A DNA stretch of 64,000 bases from Anagrus nilaparvatae. Its lineage: Eukaryota > Arthropoda > Insecta > Hymenoptera > Mymaridae. The stretch spans positions 514,501 to 578,500 of the forward strand of contig JAKSXM010000237.1 of the NCBI GenBank assembly GCA_022575985.1, written 5' to 3'. Shown here piece after piece: positions 46,790-58,934 of the stretch (position 1 is the stretch's first letter; each line of letters starts with the position of its first letter). The translations under genes were made by a program, and so were the position numbers. The notes beneath the pieces were generated by a model that saw only the letters and a program-made list of their open reading frames with translations, was not told where the DNA came from and searched no databases.

Positions 46790-48433
46790 TTATACTTTGG
46801 CTATTTCATTTATATTTTTGGAAAGCAAAATTAGCTTGTTTACTGGTCTAGTTAATTCAGTTGTTGCCGTTTTTAATTTAACAACTCTTACCAAACCATC
46901 ATTGCCTGGGCAAATTTCCACAACCTTTGCAAAAGGCCATTTAGCTGGTGGGAGATTATTGTCTAAAATTAGTACAATGTCTCCAGTTTTCAAATTATTT
47001 TGAGCAAAATTCCATTTATTACGAGTTTGCAATGATTGCAAATACTCATGCAACCACCTATTCCACCACTGTTGCAAAAAATATTGAACTTTTCGCCAAA
47101 TCAATAACGGGGGTTTAGAATTTAAGTGATTAGTTTCAGGTAAAATATGAGCTGGTTTTTTTGATTTTGCAATTAATTGAAAAGGAGTTAATATCTCTAG
47201 GTCACCGATATCGTCATTTAAAGGTAGGAGAGGGCGCGAATTCATACAGGCCTCTATTTGTTTTAGTAAGGTGTAAAAATGACTAAAGGTAAGAATTTGT
47301 TCCCCTAATACTTTCTTTAAATGAAGTTTAGCCGATTTAACGGCAGTTTCCCATATGCCACCAAAATTTGGAGCAGAGGGTGGAATAAAGTGCCATTTTA
47401 CATTTTCAAACTTTAAAGAATAAATAATTTCTTTAAAGTGATCAGAACCTTTTGTAAATAGATCAGAAATTTCTTTGGAAGCACCGACAAAAGTTGTACC
47501 ATTGTCGCTATAAATTTCACGACATTCACCTCTAACTGAAATAAATCGTCTAAAAGCAGCCAAAAAATCTGAACTATTATAACTTTCTACTAATTCTATG
47601 TGTACAGCTTTCGTAACGAGACACACAAAAATAGCTATATACGCTTTATAAGTTTTTACACCTCTAAACTTAGATGCTTTGATATTGAATGGTCCTGCAT
47701 AATCAACACCTGTATAAGTAAAAGCATCTGTACTTGAATTAAATCTAACAGATGGTAAATTTCCCATTTTTTGATACAAAGTACTACCCCTGTACCTGAT
47801 ACATGTAGTACAATTTCTTATTACTTTTTTTACCAAATTACGTCCATTAACAATCCAATATTGTTGCCTTATGGTGGAAAGAGTAAGTTTAATACCACCA
47901 TGTATAGTTTGAATACAATGTACATAACGAGTAATTAGTAAGGACAAATTTGAAGTGTATGGGAGTATGAAAGGATGCATTTCTTCGAAACCTATTAATG
48001 CATTGCATAAACGACCACCTACTCTTAAAAGATTGTCCCTAAAAAATGGATCAAGTTTTAAAAGATTATCACTTCTTTTTAATTGATTATTTTTACGCAA
48101 TTGATATATTTGCTTGAAAAAATAAAAATGTTGTTCTAAATAAATAAGAGTAAGTTTGGACCTTATTAATTCAAAAATGCTCAAAGATCTAATTTTTATG
48201 GAGTTTACTTCAATATAATTATATTCTTCAGTAGGATTAGAATTTTCATGAAACCATGTGTTAAAAAACAATTTTGATTTGTTAAGCAATGGAGATTTGA
48301 TTTTTATTAATAAATTATATATGAACCTTATAACATAACCTGAAACGATAACTAATTTATTTAAACTGGAAAATTTATTTATTATTTCCCATTGACTAAA
48401 TTTATTTACAATATCAATCTCATGACAATACAA
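46790..48433 (-). CDS. BEL/Pao integrase (copy 1)
   Basis: 547 codons, identical to copy 2 in translation. An H-x5-H-x29-C-x2-C zinc site (H172, H178, C208, C211) precedes the catalytic core: D244 in TGVDYAGPF, D310 in IYSDNGTTFVGA, E362 in FGGIWETAVKSAK. A C-terminal domain with GDIVLILDNNLPPAKWP matches the DUF5641-type tail of BEL/Pao integrases. The frame is open upstream to the TAG at 48,482, so this is the end of a pol cut by a stop, not a separate gene. In this copy pol has lost everything upstream of the RNase H end because of the duplication junction. Confidence 0.85.
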   Translation of the reverse strand: MYCHEIDIVNKFSQWEIINKFSSLNKLVIVSGYVIRFIYNLLIKIKSPLLNKSKLFFNTWFHENSNPTEEYNYIEVNSIKIRSLSIFELIRSKLTLIYLEQHFYFFKQIYQLRKNNQLKRSDNLLKLDPFFRDNLLRVGGRLCNALIGFEEMHPFILPYTSNLSLLITRYVHCIQTIHGGIKLTLSTIRQQYWIVNGRNLVKKVIRNCTTCIRYRGSTLYQKMGNLPSVRFNSSTDAFTYTGVDYAGPFNIKASKFRGVKTYKAYIAIFVCLVTKAVHIELVESYNSSDFLAAFRRFISVRGECREIYSDNGTTFVGASKEISDLFTKGSDHFKEIIYSLKFENVKWHFIPPSAPNFGGIWETAVKSAKLHLKKVLGEQILTFSHFYTLLKQIEACMNSRPLLPLNDDIGDLEILTPFQLIAKSKKPAHILPETNHLNSKPPLLIWRKVQYFLQQWWNRWLHEYLQSLQTRNKWNFAQNNLKTGDIVLILDNNLPPAKWPFAKVVEICPGNDGLVRVVKLKTATTELTRPVNKLILLSKNINEIAKV

Positions 48434-48481
48434 AGTGGATAAGAAAAAACCTATTTCAACATTATTGGGCTCAGATATTAT

Positions 48482-48719
48482 CTAAAAAGCTTCTGAAGAT
48501 TCAGATAACCACTTTGGACCTTTAAACCACAAATCAAAATTTAAAAAATCATTAGACTTTAAACCACGAGATGCACAGTCAGCAGGGTTTTCAGCTGATC
48601 TAACATGTCTCCTCTGGGCTTTTGGAACTAAATCGTGAATTTTTGAACATCGATTGGCTATGAAGGTAGTCCATTTAGATGGGTGCTCTTTGAGCCAATA
48701 CAAAACGTCTTTTGAATCA
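48482..48719 (-). pseudogene. BEL/Pao RNase H, C-terminal remnant (copy 1)
   Basis: Holds only the part from SKDVLYWLKEHPSKWTTFIA to SESSEAF and a TAG. It is truncated exactly at the duplication junction; the complete region is at 56,455-57,030. Residues RSAENPADCASRG are the typical BEL/Pao stretch after RNase H. Confidence 0.8.
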
Positions 48720-49193
48720 ATCTTGGTACAACAAAACGAAACAAACCTTACATGTGATGTACTTCAAATCAAAACCACGTATATATTGGAAAAAGCGACA
48801 GTAGAACCTAAACCACTGCCACCTGAAGAATTCAAATCCAAAATAGACGATGTACAACAGACTGAAACCAAATATACGCTGAAAAACATCATCCAAAAAC
48901 AAAAACTGGTTCCAAAATCCTCACTAGACGATTCGCAAACCTATCAAGATAAATCAGATTTTCAGAAATTTTTCAGAATTTTGTTTGTTTTTTTGTATCA
49001 CATAACTGTAGCAAATTTTGTTTCCAAAAAATGGGACTATCTACTGGACTTAATAAAATTTAATATGAAAAATTGGAATGGACTTATCAGTCAGGGTACA
49101 ATTGATTGGTTACCTAAACCGCCCGAGTTTTACTATCCCAGTTCTATTATTGCAGTACGCCCACCTAGGGCCCCACCTTGGTCAAAAATTTAA
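48720..49193 (+). pseudogene. OTU-like frame, C-terminal fragment (copy 2)
   Basis: Copy of the last 157 codons of the frame ending at 41,219, cut off from its start by the duplication. It happens to be open to an ATG at 48,654 in antisense RNase H sequence, which makes a chimeric 179-codon frame that is unlikely to be a gene. Confidence 0.8.
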
Positions 49194-50879
49194 TAGGATC
49201 GACCCATTTTACTATCTACTGGAAAAAGTAGTAAATTAATAACACTTCTTAATAGATTTAATTCATTTAATAATCTTATTAGTTATAATTCTTTTTAAAA
49301 TTTTTATAAAACAAAAAAAAAAACAAAAAAAAAAAACAAAAAAAAAACATAAAGAAATATATACGTATATCTAGCTATATTTTTTACCTAATATTTCAAA
49401 TTATTAATCAATCCTCCGGATTTGAACCTAATTGAATTAGAAAAACCGTATATCCGGAAAACCGTACATCCCAAAAGTCATTTTTTTTCCTATATTTTAA
49501 CCCCACATCCGAAAAACTGCACATCCCAAAACTCATTTTTTTTCTCTTTCATATTTCAAAACTTTTCTCGCGATAACTAAAACTACTATACCTGTAAATC
49601 CAGGCAAAATAAACTATATTATATCCAAATTATTTAAATTTTATGATCCAAAAATTAACTTAAATTTTCCATACAAATTGATAAATTGATGTTCTACAAG
49701 ATATATTACACCCAAATTTAAATTTTTTCATCATTTTTAACCCTTTAAATTATAAATTATTACTTAAAAACTATAAAAATTGATGTATTTTTACGACTCA
49801 AAAATAAATCTAATTTTTTTCATATTAATCAACAAATTCATGTAAAATAAGCCGTATCATATTCATATTTTGAAAATACTATCAATTTTAATCCTATAAA
49901 TTATAAATTATTACTTAAAAATTATACAAATTGACAACAAATAAATAATAATATTATAACAAAATACAAAAATAAAATCTAAAATATAACTACTAAGTAT
50001 TTTTTTTTCTCTATCAGAGCATACATAAACCACCATATTTAAGTTGTCTTTTATTATTTTTTTTGTACAGTCTTAATCATAATTTTTCATATATTCAAAA
50101 TTAATGTTTTTTTTTTATTTTTTATCTTATGTTCCTTTTTTGTTATAAATGGTAATAAAGTTACGTTAAATTCAAATTCACTGAAAAGTCTTTATATAGT
50201 TTTCGCTGTAATAATAACATATATAACATAATAATAACATAATAACTGTACCCATGTTATTTACAATAAAAATAATAATAATAATGAAATAATAAATAAT
50301 AAATAATAAATATTAAATAATTAATAATAGTATATAAGTATAAAATACATGGAGAAAAAGATACAAAAATAACGAACAATAAAATGACGAAAATTATATA
50401 AAGATTGAGACTTAACATTCAAATATAAACTTTCAAATGTTGTAAAAAAAATATTATTAATAACAAACAAAAGAAAACTACAAAAAGGAAATTTTTTTGA
50501 ACACAATTTTTATCATGCAGATTTTTACCCTCCATAATTATTCCACTAAAATTTATTGCTAAGGTGAGCTACTAATATCTTTTTATTGGGTGTTAAATAT
50601 TTAAGTTTATATCCCTTTTACAAGGAATGGAATTTGGCCCTTAGTAGAAGTAAACGTAATTAATTGATTTTATTTTACCTTTCTTATATTATAAATTATA
50701 AATTATAAAATAATATATTATTATTATATATATTATAATATATTATTATTATCCTATTATAAATCACTCTACATATAACAAATACGTAATCTTTTATCGT
50801 ACCCTTGTAAAAATTAACAAAAAAAAAATACAACAAAGACCACCCTTGACAACTAAATTAATCTAAATAAACATTTTAC

Positions 50880-50915
<36 letters not shown>

Positions 50916-52405
50916 AGGATTTTGCAAAAAGCTGCCTGGAATTCTCTGAATACGTGGATAAATCAAATATAAAAGATATCATAAACTACTATTAACTCAT
51001 CAGGAAATAGATGCATACGTATATGCGTGCAAGTTTTTTTCTTTCTCAATAATTTTATATTCTAAAACACTACTTCCATTTTTCGAATAACCTGGGAGAA
51101 AAACAATAATAAAAATCATAATTTCAAACATTACTTTCAATTAACATACAAAAGAAAAATTTTTTTTGGCAAATATGTGGTTGTGCTTTTGAGACCATAA
51201 TGACACGAGTTTTCACAAAACTAATTACAAACACTTAAACAACAGCGACTCTGTAAAATCATACGGGACGAGTAAAGGCACAAATTATATAAATTTATAC
51301 ACTTTTAGGATAACATCAATCCTAATCATCGCACATTCATACAATACCTAACAAAACATCTAAGTTCTTCAAGAACAAAGATCGAAAATATCGCTAAAAA
51401 TATGTGTAATAAAATATATGCGTTTGCATATAAAACTAAATATCAGGTGCTAAATAATATTTCTAAATATTTTTTCACCTATGGTAAACACTATCCAATG
51501 AACTGGATAAATAAACATATATTGGCATCCCAGAATAAACCTAACAAAAAAAAAAAATAGTTCTGAGAGCTTATAAACAGACGAGAACAGTACTAACGAA
51601 TAACCTAAATCCAAACTAACTTTAGCCTTAATCCAAATGTCAATTTAATAACCAAAGGAAAATTTTAAAATTTTCTTTGAGAATTACCATAAACAAAGCA
51701 AAACAACATCTCACGCTTTACAAAATACACATATTACAATTAACCTTTTGGTTAACAAAACAGGACAACGTTTACATTAGGTATTTGAATAGTGCAGAAA
51801 ATTATAAGATTTATACAAAATAATTTTGACCCCCTCTGACCTCAATGATTTGCAGATGTTACGCAAATTTACAAAATCTATAAATTTTACTAGTGTCATT
51901 TGGGTATCGGGAATACTCTCATATATAAAGTATAAATTAATCAAACAATAACCTTGGTTTCTCGATAAACGCAAGTAAGTCATAAAGACAAAAATGAAAA
52001 GAAAATCAAGAGTAAGGACTGAATAAGCATAGATATATGTATGTATACTCACGAGCATAACTGTCAGCTACTAAGACATACTTACCTATAATATAAAAGC
52101 TCACTATAAAAACAAACGACGATAAAACCTGCAAAATTTTTTCCTTTTCATTATATCAATAGACGGCAACGCTGTAAATTATACTCCGTATTCAGTCCGG
52201 CATGCTTACTATGTGTATATATATATATATATATAGCGCTCGCTTGTATACATAAATATGTGTCAAAAAAGATAAAAAGGTGGACCGTCTCTGTATATGT
52301 ATGCAAGCGGAGGGGTAGACAGCTGCGTTAAAATTTTATTAAGATTGCAAAAAAATTTTTTAGAAGTTTTGCAAAATTTTCGTTCAGTTTTTTGGATGTT
52401 AAAAT
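49194..52405. other. AT-rich noncoding DNA (copy 2), no gene seen
   Basis: Repeat of 41,220-44,432, with 29 instead of 30 A at 50,885-50,913. Confidence 0.6.
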
Positions 52406-53088
52406 AATGAATTTGTACATTCAAAATATTGGTCAAGATGTTGAAATTTCAATCGCAGACGAGACGAGCTATAAAACAAAAATAGTAAACTCAGCTTCGT
52501 ATGACGACGAAAACTTTTGGAATCGATATAGTCACGATACATTATATGAACTTCGTTCTTTGTAATCTCCTTTAATTTTTGGTATTATCTATTTTATAAC
52601 CCTTTTTTTCAAACGCAAGCGTTGATATTTTACCTGTATATAAATCGAAATATTTTTCTATAATCGACATTAGTTTTTTCCATCACGATGGTTGACGTAT
52701 TACGAATAATTTCTGACCACGTAAAATCTATAAAGGAAAGTATGATTTTTTCTTGGTTGATGGAAACGAGGAGCAATTTAACGAGTTTATCGATTACTGT
52801 GATTCTGTATTGAAAATTTTGCAAAATCAAGCTACTTGCTAAAAATTGACCCTACACTTATCGCAGTTCAAGTCGATCTTTTTCTTTTAAATTCTAATAA
52901 ATATACAACCTGATGTACAGACTCGGATGATTCACAAATTAAATTATTATACCAAGGCAATATCATTAAACTGTTACACATACCTATTTCTATAAATATT
53001 TATAAAACAAAAACAGTTAATTCAGCTTCGTTTCATGGCGAAAATTTTTGAAATCGATATAGTTATGATACATTATTTGAACTTTAGA
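52406..53088 (+). pseudogene. Unknown gene fragments with an internal repeat (copy 2)
   Basis: Same as 44,433-45,115, with no difference noticed. Confidence 0.45.
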
Positions 53089-54212
53089 CCAAAATGGACC
53101 CTCTTGCGAGGAAATAAATGAGTTGCATAAAAAATAATGACGTAAAATATAGGAAATGATTATGTGGGTATATAAGGCTCGAATACCCCTTGCACCAATA
53201 TAATCCTCATTAAATCTATATTATATATATTATACATTTACTATTCAACATTTAATAGCGAGAAGCGTAAAGATTATGATAAATTTCTTACAACTTGTCT
53301 ATATTATTAGCTTTTAATATTTATATTCAAGTTTAAAAATCACAAAAAATGCAAAAAAAATTAAGAATTATATTTTTATTAATGTAAATAGTGATTGCGA
53401 ATTAAATACTTAGATTATCTTTTTTATTTGCATTTTTTATTGTTTTTTTGTACAAAAAATTCATTAAAAATCTATTATTAGATACAATCATTTTGTTTAA
53501 AAAATAAATATATATAAATATTTAAATCTTTTCACTGCGGGAAAAATCTACTGTAACCTAATTGTATTAAATTATGCAAAAGTGTATAATAAAAGTGTAA
53601 AAGAATGTTTAAAGTATTCAACAATTTATTTTGAATTATTGTATTGTAAAGTTTTTCTTTTTTATGCATACTGTAAACATTATTTTCAATTTTCTTTTTA
53701 CTGTATTGTATTAACTTATATACCAATTGTAAAAGAGTCTACTAATTTTTGTCATGGCAAATAAACTGAATAATAATAATAATATTGTGGAAAAAAAATA
53801 CAAAACGTGCAAACGTGTACAATAATGTGGCAATTTGACGCCCCTATAAACAGTTTTGTACTTTTTTGCATGTTTTTGAACGTTATGTAACATTAAAATA
53901 TATTTTAGCATATACTGTTGTATCAAAATCTTCAAAGTTTATTCTATATTTTTTTAATAAGGCTCAAGTAAAGAGAAGATTCAAGTATATTAAAGAAGTA
54001 AGAAATGAAAAAGGAAATAAGTAGAAATTATTAAATTTTTTTTTAAGCTCCGCTCCAGATTTGGTTCTTTTAACACCTGATTACCTAAATTCATGAAAAA
54101 AATGAAAAAAACACATCCATATATTTCAAATTTTTTACTCCACAGTAAAAACTTTACAATTTGTAAAATAATTCCTCTTCATAATTGTTTTTGAATGTGG
54201 TGATGAGTGGAC
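53089..54212. other. AT-rich noncoding DNA (copy 2)
   Basis: Same as 45,116-46,239; no supported gene. Confidence 0.5.
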
Positions 54213-54475
54213 TGTATTTTAATATTATTTTTATTATTTGATAGGAAATTAGGTGATGTGGATAAATAATGTATAACTAATAATTAAGTAGCACAATAAA
54301 CTTTTACTTTTATTCTTAATAAGTGTGACTACTTTAATAGTTGTCCTAAGACTGGGCGCTGTGCGCCGTTACTCAAGGCACACGCTTACACTCTGTGCAC
54401 ACACGCACACACACATATAAACTAATATTCAATATTATTATTATTATTATATTTTGAGTAGTGTATTATTTAACA
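54213..54475 (-). repeat. BEL/Pao 3' LTR (copy 2), left end uncertain
   Basis: Same as 46,240-46,502. The polypurine tract AAAAGGGGGGAGAA is at 54,476-54,489. Confidence 0.6.
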
Positions 54476-54762
54476 TTCTCCCCCCTTTTAATTTATTTAC
54501 ATAGAAAATAAATTAATAAGAAAAAATTTAATAATTTTATGTACATATTTAAAATAATTTGGAAATTAATTAAAATAAATTTTTAAGTTTAAACCCATAA
54601 TATTTTACAAAATAAATAAATAAATTACAATACATTTTTTTAATATACACTGATTTTTACGTAAAATTACATTAAAAAATTTCACACATACATGCATTCA
54701 TTCAAAAGAAAATTAATTATATACATTTTTTTAATATTCACAGTTTTAATATAATATAAAAA

Positions 54763-56454
54763 TTATACTTTGGCTATTTCATTTATATTTTTGGAAAGCA
54801 AAATTAGCTTGTTTACTGGTCTAGTTAATTCAGTTGTTGCCGTTTTTAATTTAACAACTCTTACCAAACCATCATTGCCTGGGCAAATTTCCACAACCTT
54901 TGCAAAAGGCCATTTAGCTGGTGGGAGATTATTGTCTAAAATTAGTACAATGTCTCCAGTTTTCAAATTATTTTGAGCAAAATTCCATTTATTACGAGTT
55001 TGCAATGATTGCAAATACTCATGCAACCACCTATTCCACCACTGTTGCAAAAAATATTGAACTTTTCGCCAAATCAATAACGGGGGTTTAGAATTTAAGT
55101 GATTAGTTTCAGGTAAAATATGAGCTGGTTTTTTTGATTTTGCAATTAATTGAAAAGGAGTTAATATCTCTAGGTCACCGATATCGTCATTTAAAGGTAG
55201 GAGAGGGCGCGAATTCATACAGGCCTCTATTTGTTTTAGTAAGGTGTAAAAATGACTAAAGGTAAGAATTTGTTCCCCTAATACTTTCTTTAAATGAAGT
55301 TTAGCCGATTTAACGGCAGTTTCCCATATGCCACCAAAATTTGGAGCAGAGGGTGGAATAAAGTGCCATTTTACATTTTCAAACTTTAAAGAATAAATAA
55401 TTTCTTTAAAGTGATCAGAACCTTTTGTAAATAGATCAGAAATTTCTTTGGAAGCACCGACAAAAGTTGTACCATTGTCGCTATAAATTTCACGACATTC
55501 ACCTCTAACTGAAATAAATCGTCTAAAAGCAGCCAAAAAATCTGAACTATTATAACTTTCTACTAATTCTATGTGTACAGCTTTCGTAACGAGACACACA
55601 AAAATAGCTATATACGCTTTATAAGTTTTTACACCTCTAAACTTAGATGCTTTGATATTGAATGGTCCTGCATAATCAACACCTGTATAAGTAAAAGCAT
55701 CTGTACTTGAATTAAATCTAACAGATGGTAAATTTCCCATTTTTTGATACAAAGTACTACCCCTGTACCTGATACATGTAGTACAATTTCTTATTACTTT
55801 TTTTACCAAATTACGTCCATTAACAATCCAATATTGTTGCCTTATGGTGGAAAGAGTAAGTTTAATACCACCATGTATAGTTTGAATACAATGTACATAA
55901 CGAGTAATTAGTAAGGACAAATTTGAAGTGTATGGGAGTATGAAAGGATGCATTTCTTCGAAACCTATTAATGCATTGCATAAACGACCACCTACTCTTA
56001 AAAGATTGTCCCTAAAAAATGGATCAAGTTTTAAAAGATTATCACTTCTTTTTAATTGATTATTTTTACGCAATTGATATATTTGCTTGAAAAAATAAAA
56101 ATGTTGTTCTAAATAAATAAGAGTAAGTTTGGACCTTATTAATTCAAAAATGCTCAAAGATCTAATTTTTATGGAGTTTACTTCAATATAATTATATTCT
56201 TCAGTAGGATTAGAATTTTCATGAAACCATGTGTTAAAAAACAATTTTGATTTGTTAAGCAATGGAGATTTGATTTTTATTAATAAATTATATATGAACC
56301 TTATAACATAACCTGAAACGATAACTAATTTATTTAAACTGGAAAATTTATTTATTATTTCCCATTGACTAAATTTATTTACAATATCAATCTCATGACA
56401 ATACAAAGTGGATAAGAAAAAACCTATTTCAACATTATTGGGCTCAGATATTAT
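54763..56454 (-). CDS. pol: BEL/Pao pol, integrase part (copy 2)
   Basis: Integrase inserts the element cDNA into the genome. It has the same zinc site, DDE core and C-terminal domain as copy 1. The first ATG is at 56,406, but the frame is open from just after the TAG at 56,455-56,457 and is in phase with RNase H. The stop is therefore a simple nonsense change in a once-continuous pol. All catalytic residues are present. This is the best preserved part of the element. Confidence 0.85.
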   Translation of the reverse strand: MISEPNNVEIGFFLSTLYCHEIDIVNKFSQWEIINKFSSLNKLVIVSGYVIRFIYNLLIKIKSPLLNKSKLFFNTWFHENSNPTEEYNYIEVNSIKIRSLSIFELIRSKLTLIYLEQHFYFFKQIYQLRKNNQLKRSDNLLKLDPFFRDNLLRVGGRLCNALIGFEEMHPFILPYTSNLSLLITRYVHCIQTIHGGIKLTLSTIRQQYWIVNGRNLVKKVIRNCTTCIRYRGSTLYQKMGNLPSVRFNSSTDAFTYTGVDYAGPFNIKASKFRGVKTYKAYIAIFVCLVTKAVHIELVESYNSSDFLAAFRRFISVRGECREIYSDNGTTFVGASKEISDLFTKGSDHFKEIIYSLKFENVKWHFIPPSAPNFGGIWETAVKSAKLHLKKVLGEQILTFSHFYTLLKQIEACMNSRPLLPLNDDIGDLEILTPFQLIAKSKKPAHILPETNHLNSKPPLLIWRKVQYFLQQWWNRWLHEYLQSLQTRNKWNFAQNNLKTGDIVLILDNNLPPAKWPFAKVVEICPGNDGLVRVVKLKTATTELTRPVNKLILLSKNINEIAKV

Positions 56455-57030
56455 CTAAAAAGCTTCTGAAGATTCAGATAACCACTTTGGACCTTTAAAC
56501 CACAAATCAAAATTTAAAAAATCATTAGACTTTAAACCACGAGATGCACAGTCAGCAGGGTTTTCAGCTGATCTAACATGTCTCCTCTGGGCTTTTGGAA
56601 CTAAATCGTGAATTTTTGAACATCGATTGGCTATGAAGGTAGTCCATTTAGATGGGTGCTCTTTGAGCCAATACAAAACGTCTTTTGAATCACTCCATAA
56701 ATGACAAGTATAATTAGTTAATTTAATTTCGTCAATTATTTGATTAACTAGTTTTGACAATAAGACTACTGCCATAAGTTCTAATTTGGGAATTGTTAAA
56801 ATCTTTTTAATTGGTGAGACTTTAGTTTTTGCTTGAAGTAAGGATATAAAAACCTTTCCATCTTTCACAACTCTTAAATAAACTACTGCAGCGTATGCAA
56901 ATTTAGATGCATCAGCAAAACCATGTATCTCAACTATTTCATCTCCGGGATCAAAATTCAACCAGCGATTGAATTTTAAAGTATCGAGGCATTGTAAATT
57001 ATTATACCATTGTAAACTTAAACTAAGAAT
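56455..57030 (-). pseudogene. BEL/Pao pol, RNase H part
   Basis: It contains IVEIHGFADASKFAYAAVVY, the first RNase H Asp block, then KILTIPKLELMAVVLLSKL with the catalytic Glu, and HLWSDSKDVLYWL with the next Asp. It ends in TAG after SESSEAF. The frame is open upstream of the first ATG (56,961) to about 57,030, through QWYNNLQCLDTLKFNRWL. There coding identity is lost at the edge of an insertion. RNase H removes the RNA strand during reverse transcription. Confidence 0.8.
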
Positions 57031-57034
57031 TAAC

Positions 57035-57427
57035 TATCTTTTATTTTTATTTTTATCTTTTATTTTTGTTTTTATTTTTGATATTGGTGTAAAAAATTTC
57101 TATTTTGATTATAGTAGTATTTTTAAATACATAGTTTCTAAATTGGTTTTTGTAGTAAGTTTATAATATATGTAGGTGTATGTGAATGTATTTAAAATCA
57201 GCTGGTTACTCAGAAGCCATGATTCTTGGAAAAAATTGTTAAGAATGGCTAGAATATCAAAGTATTTTATTATTATATTAATTAAAAGTTTTTGTGTAAT
57301 TATAAATGACTTCATAATTTTAATTAGATATTATGATGAGACAAGATTATAACTTTTTTGTGATATGTTATAATTTATAAAATAGGTAATTTTTAATTTC
57401 ATTGTATACATATAAACAATACTGTAT

Positions 57428-57458
<31 letters not shown>

Positions 57459-58490
57459 TATATTGTTACGTATGATAGGTCATAATTCGAGCTATCGCAT
57501 CCGCATTCTTTAATATTTATATATTTAATTATATTAATATTTATATATTTATTTATATATTTATATATAATTATTCCTGCTTATGTTAGCTCGTAAATCG
57601 AGCTAACATACCTGCATTTCCTCTTTCATACATTCTTTAATATCCTATTTCACCAATTCAGATCCGGCTCCTAATAAATTGACAGAAATATAAAATCGAA
57701 GGTCATTAATGACGCATTTATAAATATTTTAGGCAACGAAGAGTTGCATAAATCCCCTCACGATTTCCCCCAAAATAATCAACGACGCTTTCGTTAATTG
57801 GACGTGACGAGACCGACGCTTCCGCGTATTGGACAATCCCACCTAAATTCAAGTACCTGGGCAGTTACTAATTAGTTTATATAATATCCCCGCAACTGCC
57901 CTAAACGTCAGTCCTCCTGCCAGTTACTCTCAGTTACTCTTACATACTCCCATGATAACTGGCCTACTAACATCAGGTCTAGTTTAGGAGACTTGTATTC
58001 GATTAGAACAGACTTCTTAGTAGAGTTACTTCTCAGTTTAATTATCCATTCAGACTTGTCGACTTAGACGTATTTATCTTATATTAACTTATAATAAATT
58101 CAGTGTTCTAAATCAAAGTACTTAGTTCATTCATTTAAAGAGACACATCCTTCATAAATCCTGAACTTAAACTATTTAAGTTCTACCAGCTTAGAATCCG
58201 AGGTCTACAACATCTCTACATTTACAATTCATCAACTTAGATACCAGCTTAAGTATTAAAATACCTGGGGCACTCAATATCCCCAGGATAAACTTATTTA
58301 TATTTAATTATAAATTAAGTATCCTGATTAAACCTCAGGATACATAACAATATTTATAATTGTTATATTATTTTATATATTTTTAGCTTGATAAGGGTAG
58401 TAATCAAACTACCAAAACTGTCGTTTGACATATTTGCAATAAAATAAAATTGTAAATAAACAACGTATTTTGTTCTTTATCGACCAACAT
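57035..58490. mobile_element. Insertion splitting BEL pol (contains a solo LTR)
   Basis: Pol coding stops near 58,490 (after NEWLQKIKLK) and resumes near 57,030. The insert has AT-rich flanks, a run of about 26 A (57,428-57,453) and the solo LTR. The poly(A) could be the tail of a retroposed sequence hit later by the LTR. The edges are approximate. Confidence 0.6.
57464..58349 (+). repeat. Solo LTR, 886 bp, with ATAT target duplication
   Basis: TGTTACGTATGATAGGTCAT...CTCAGGATACATAACA, flanked by ATAT at 57,460-57,463 and 58,350-58,353. It is closely similar to the LTR at 34,685-35,974 but without the LINE fragment, so it is the uninterrupted reference. TATA (57,878-57,886) and initiator (57,908) are conserved. 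A 4-bp ATAT duplication is the known preference of several errantivirus-like elements. Confidence 0.9.
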
Positions 58491-58934
58491 AGAAATAATT
58501 TTTAACTTAATTTTTTGTAACCATTCATTTAGAAGATCATTAGGAATAACACAGTCCCATTCTACTTTACGTACCCAGAGTTTTTGCATAATTATTTTTG
58601 CTGAAACTGTAACAGGAGATAGCCAGCCAAGAGGATCGAAAATTTTTGAGATATTAGATAGTATCACGCGTTTACCTATGGTTTTTTTGAAATTTGAGAA
58701 ATCAACAAGATTTATTTTGAAGAAAAAATAGTCGTCTTTGGGACACCATTGTAAACCTAATGCTCCTAAACTAAAATTGTTGTTGAAATCTGTTCCTGAC
58801 TTATCTGCTCTATCACAAATATCAATTTCTTCTAGAATTTTACTTTCATTTGATAAGAATTTATGTAATTCGAAACCTCCTAATTTGCAGATTTCCTTTA
58901 ATTGCTTTAATTTTTCAATAGTCTCTTCTAAAGT
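58404..58934 (-). pseudogene. BEL/Pao pol, RT thumb/connection part
   Basis: In the same frame as the RT upstream, past the TAA at 58,935-58,937. Begins TLEETIEKLKQLKEICKLGG and carries SLGALGLQWCPKDD and ISKIFDPLGWLSPVTVSAK, both standard BEL/Pao pol blocks. Homology fades after NEWLQKIKLK (about 58,490). The remainder to 58,404 belongs to the insertion. Confidence 0.8.

Larger units (their letters stand above)
40746..48719. repeat. Tandem duplication of about 7.97 kb, copy 1
   Basis: ATCTTGGTACAACAAAACGA at 40,746 recurs at 48,720, and everything between follows in order to TTTTGAATCA (48,719 and 56,692). The one difference I noticed is 30 versus 29 A in a homopolymer (42,911-42,940; 50,885-50,913). 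It contains the tail of the OTU-like frame, a noncoding stretch, a small pseudogene, and the BEL/Pao 3' LTR, integrase and end of RNase H. Confidence 0.95.
48720..56692. repeat. Tandem duplication of about 7.97 kb, copy 2
   Basis: Second copy, directly adjoining copy 1 with at most 1 bp of junction homology. Its right edge continues without a break into the BEL/Pao RNase H gene, so copy 2 keeps the original right context and copy 1 the original left context. Confidence 0.95.

Noticed and set aside
46797..47003. Plus-strand ORF of 68 codons (and its copy at 54,770)
   Set aside because: Antisense shadow of the integrase C-terminal domain.
34685..58349. One giant LTR provirus bounded by the two similar LTRs
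   Set aside because: The LTR at 57,464 has ATAT on both sides while the first LTR is preceded by CTTG, and minus-strand BEL/Pao pol lies between them.
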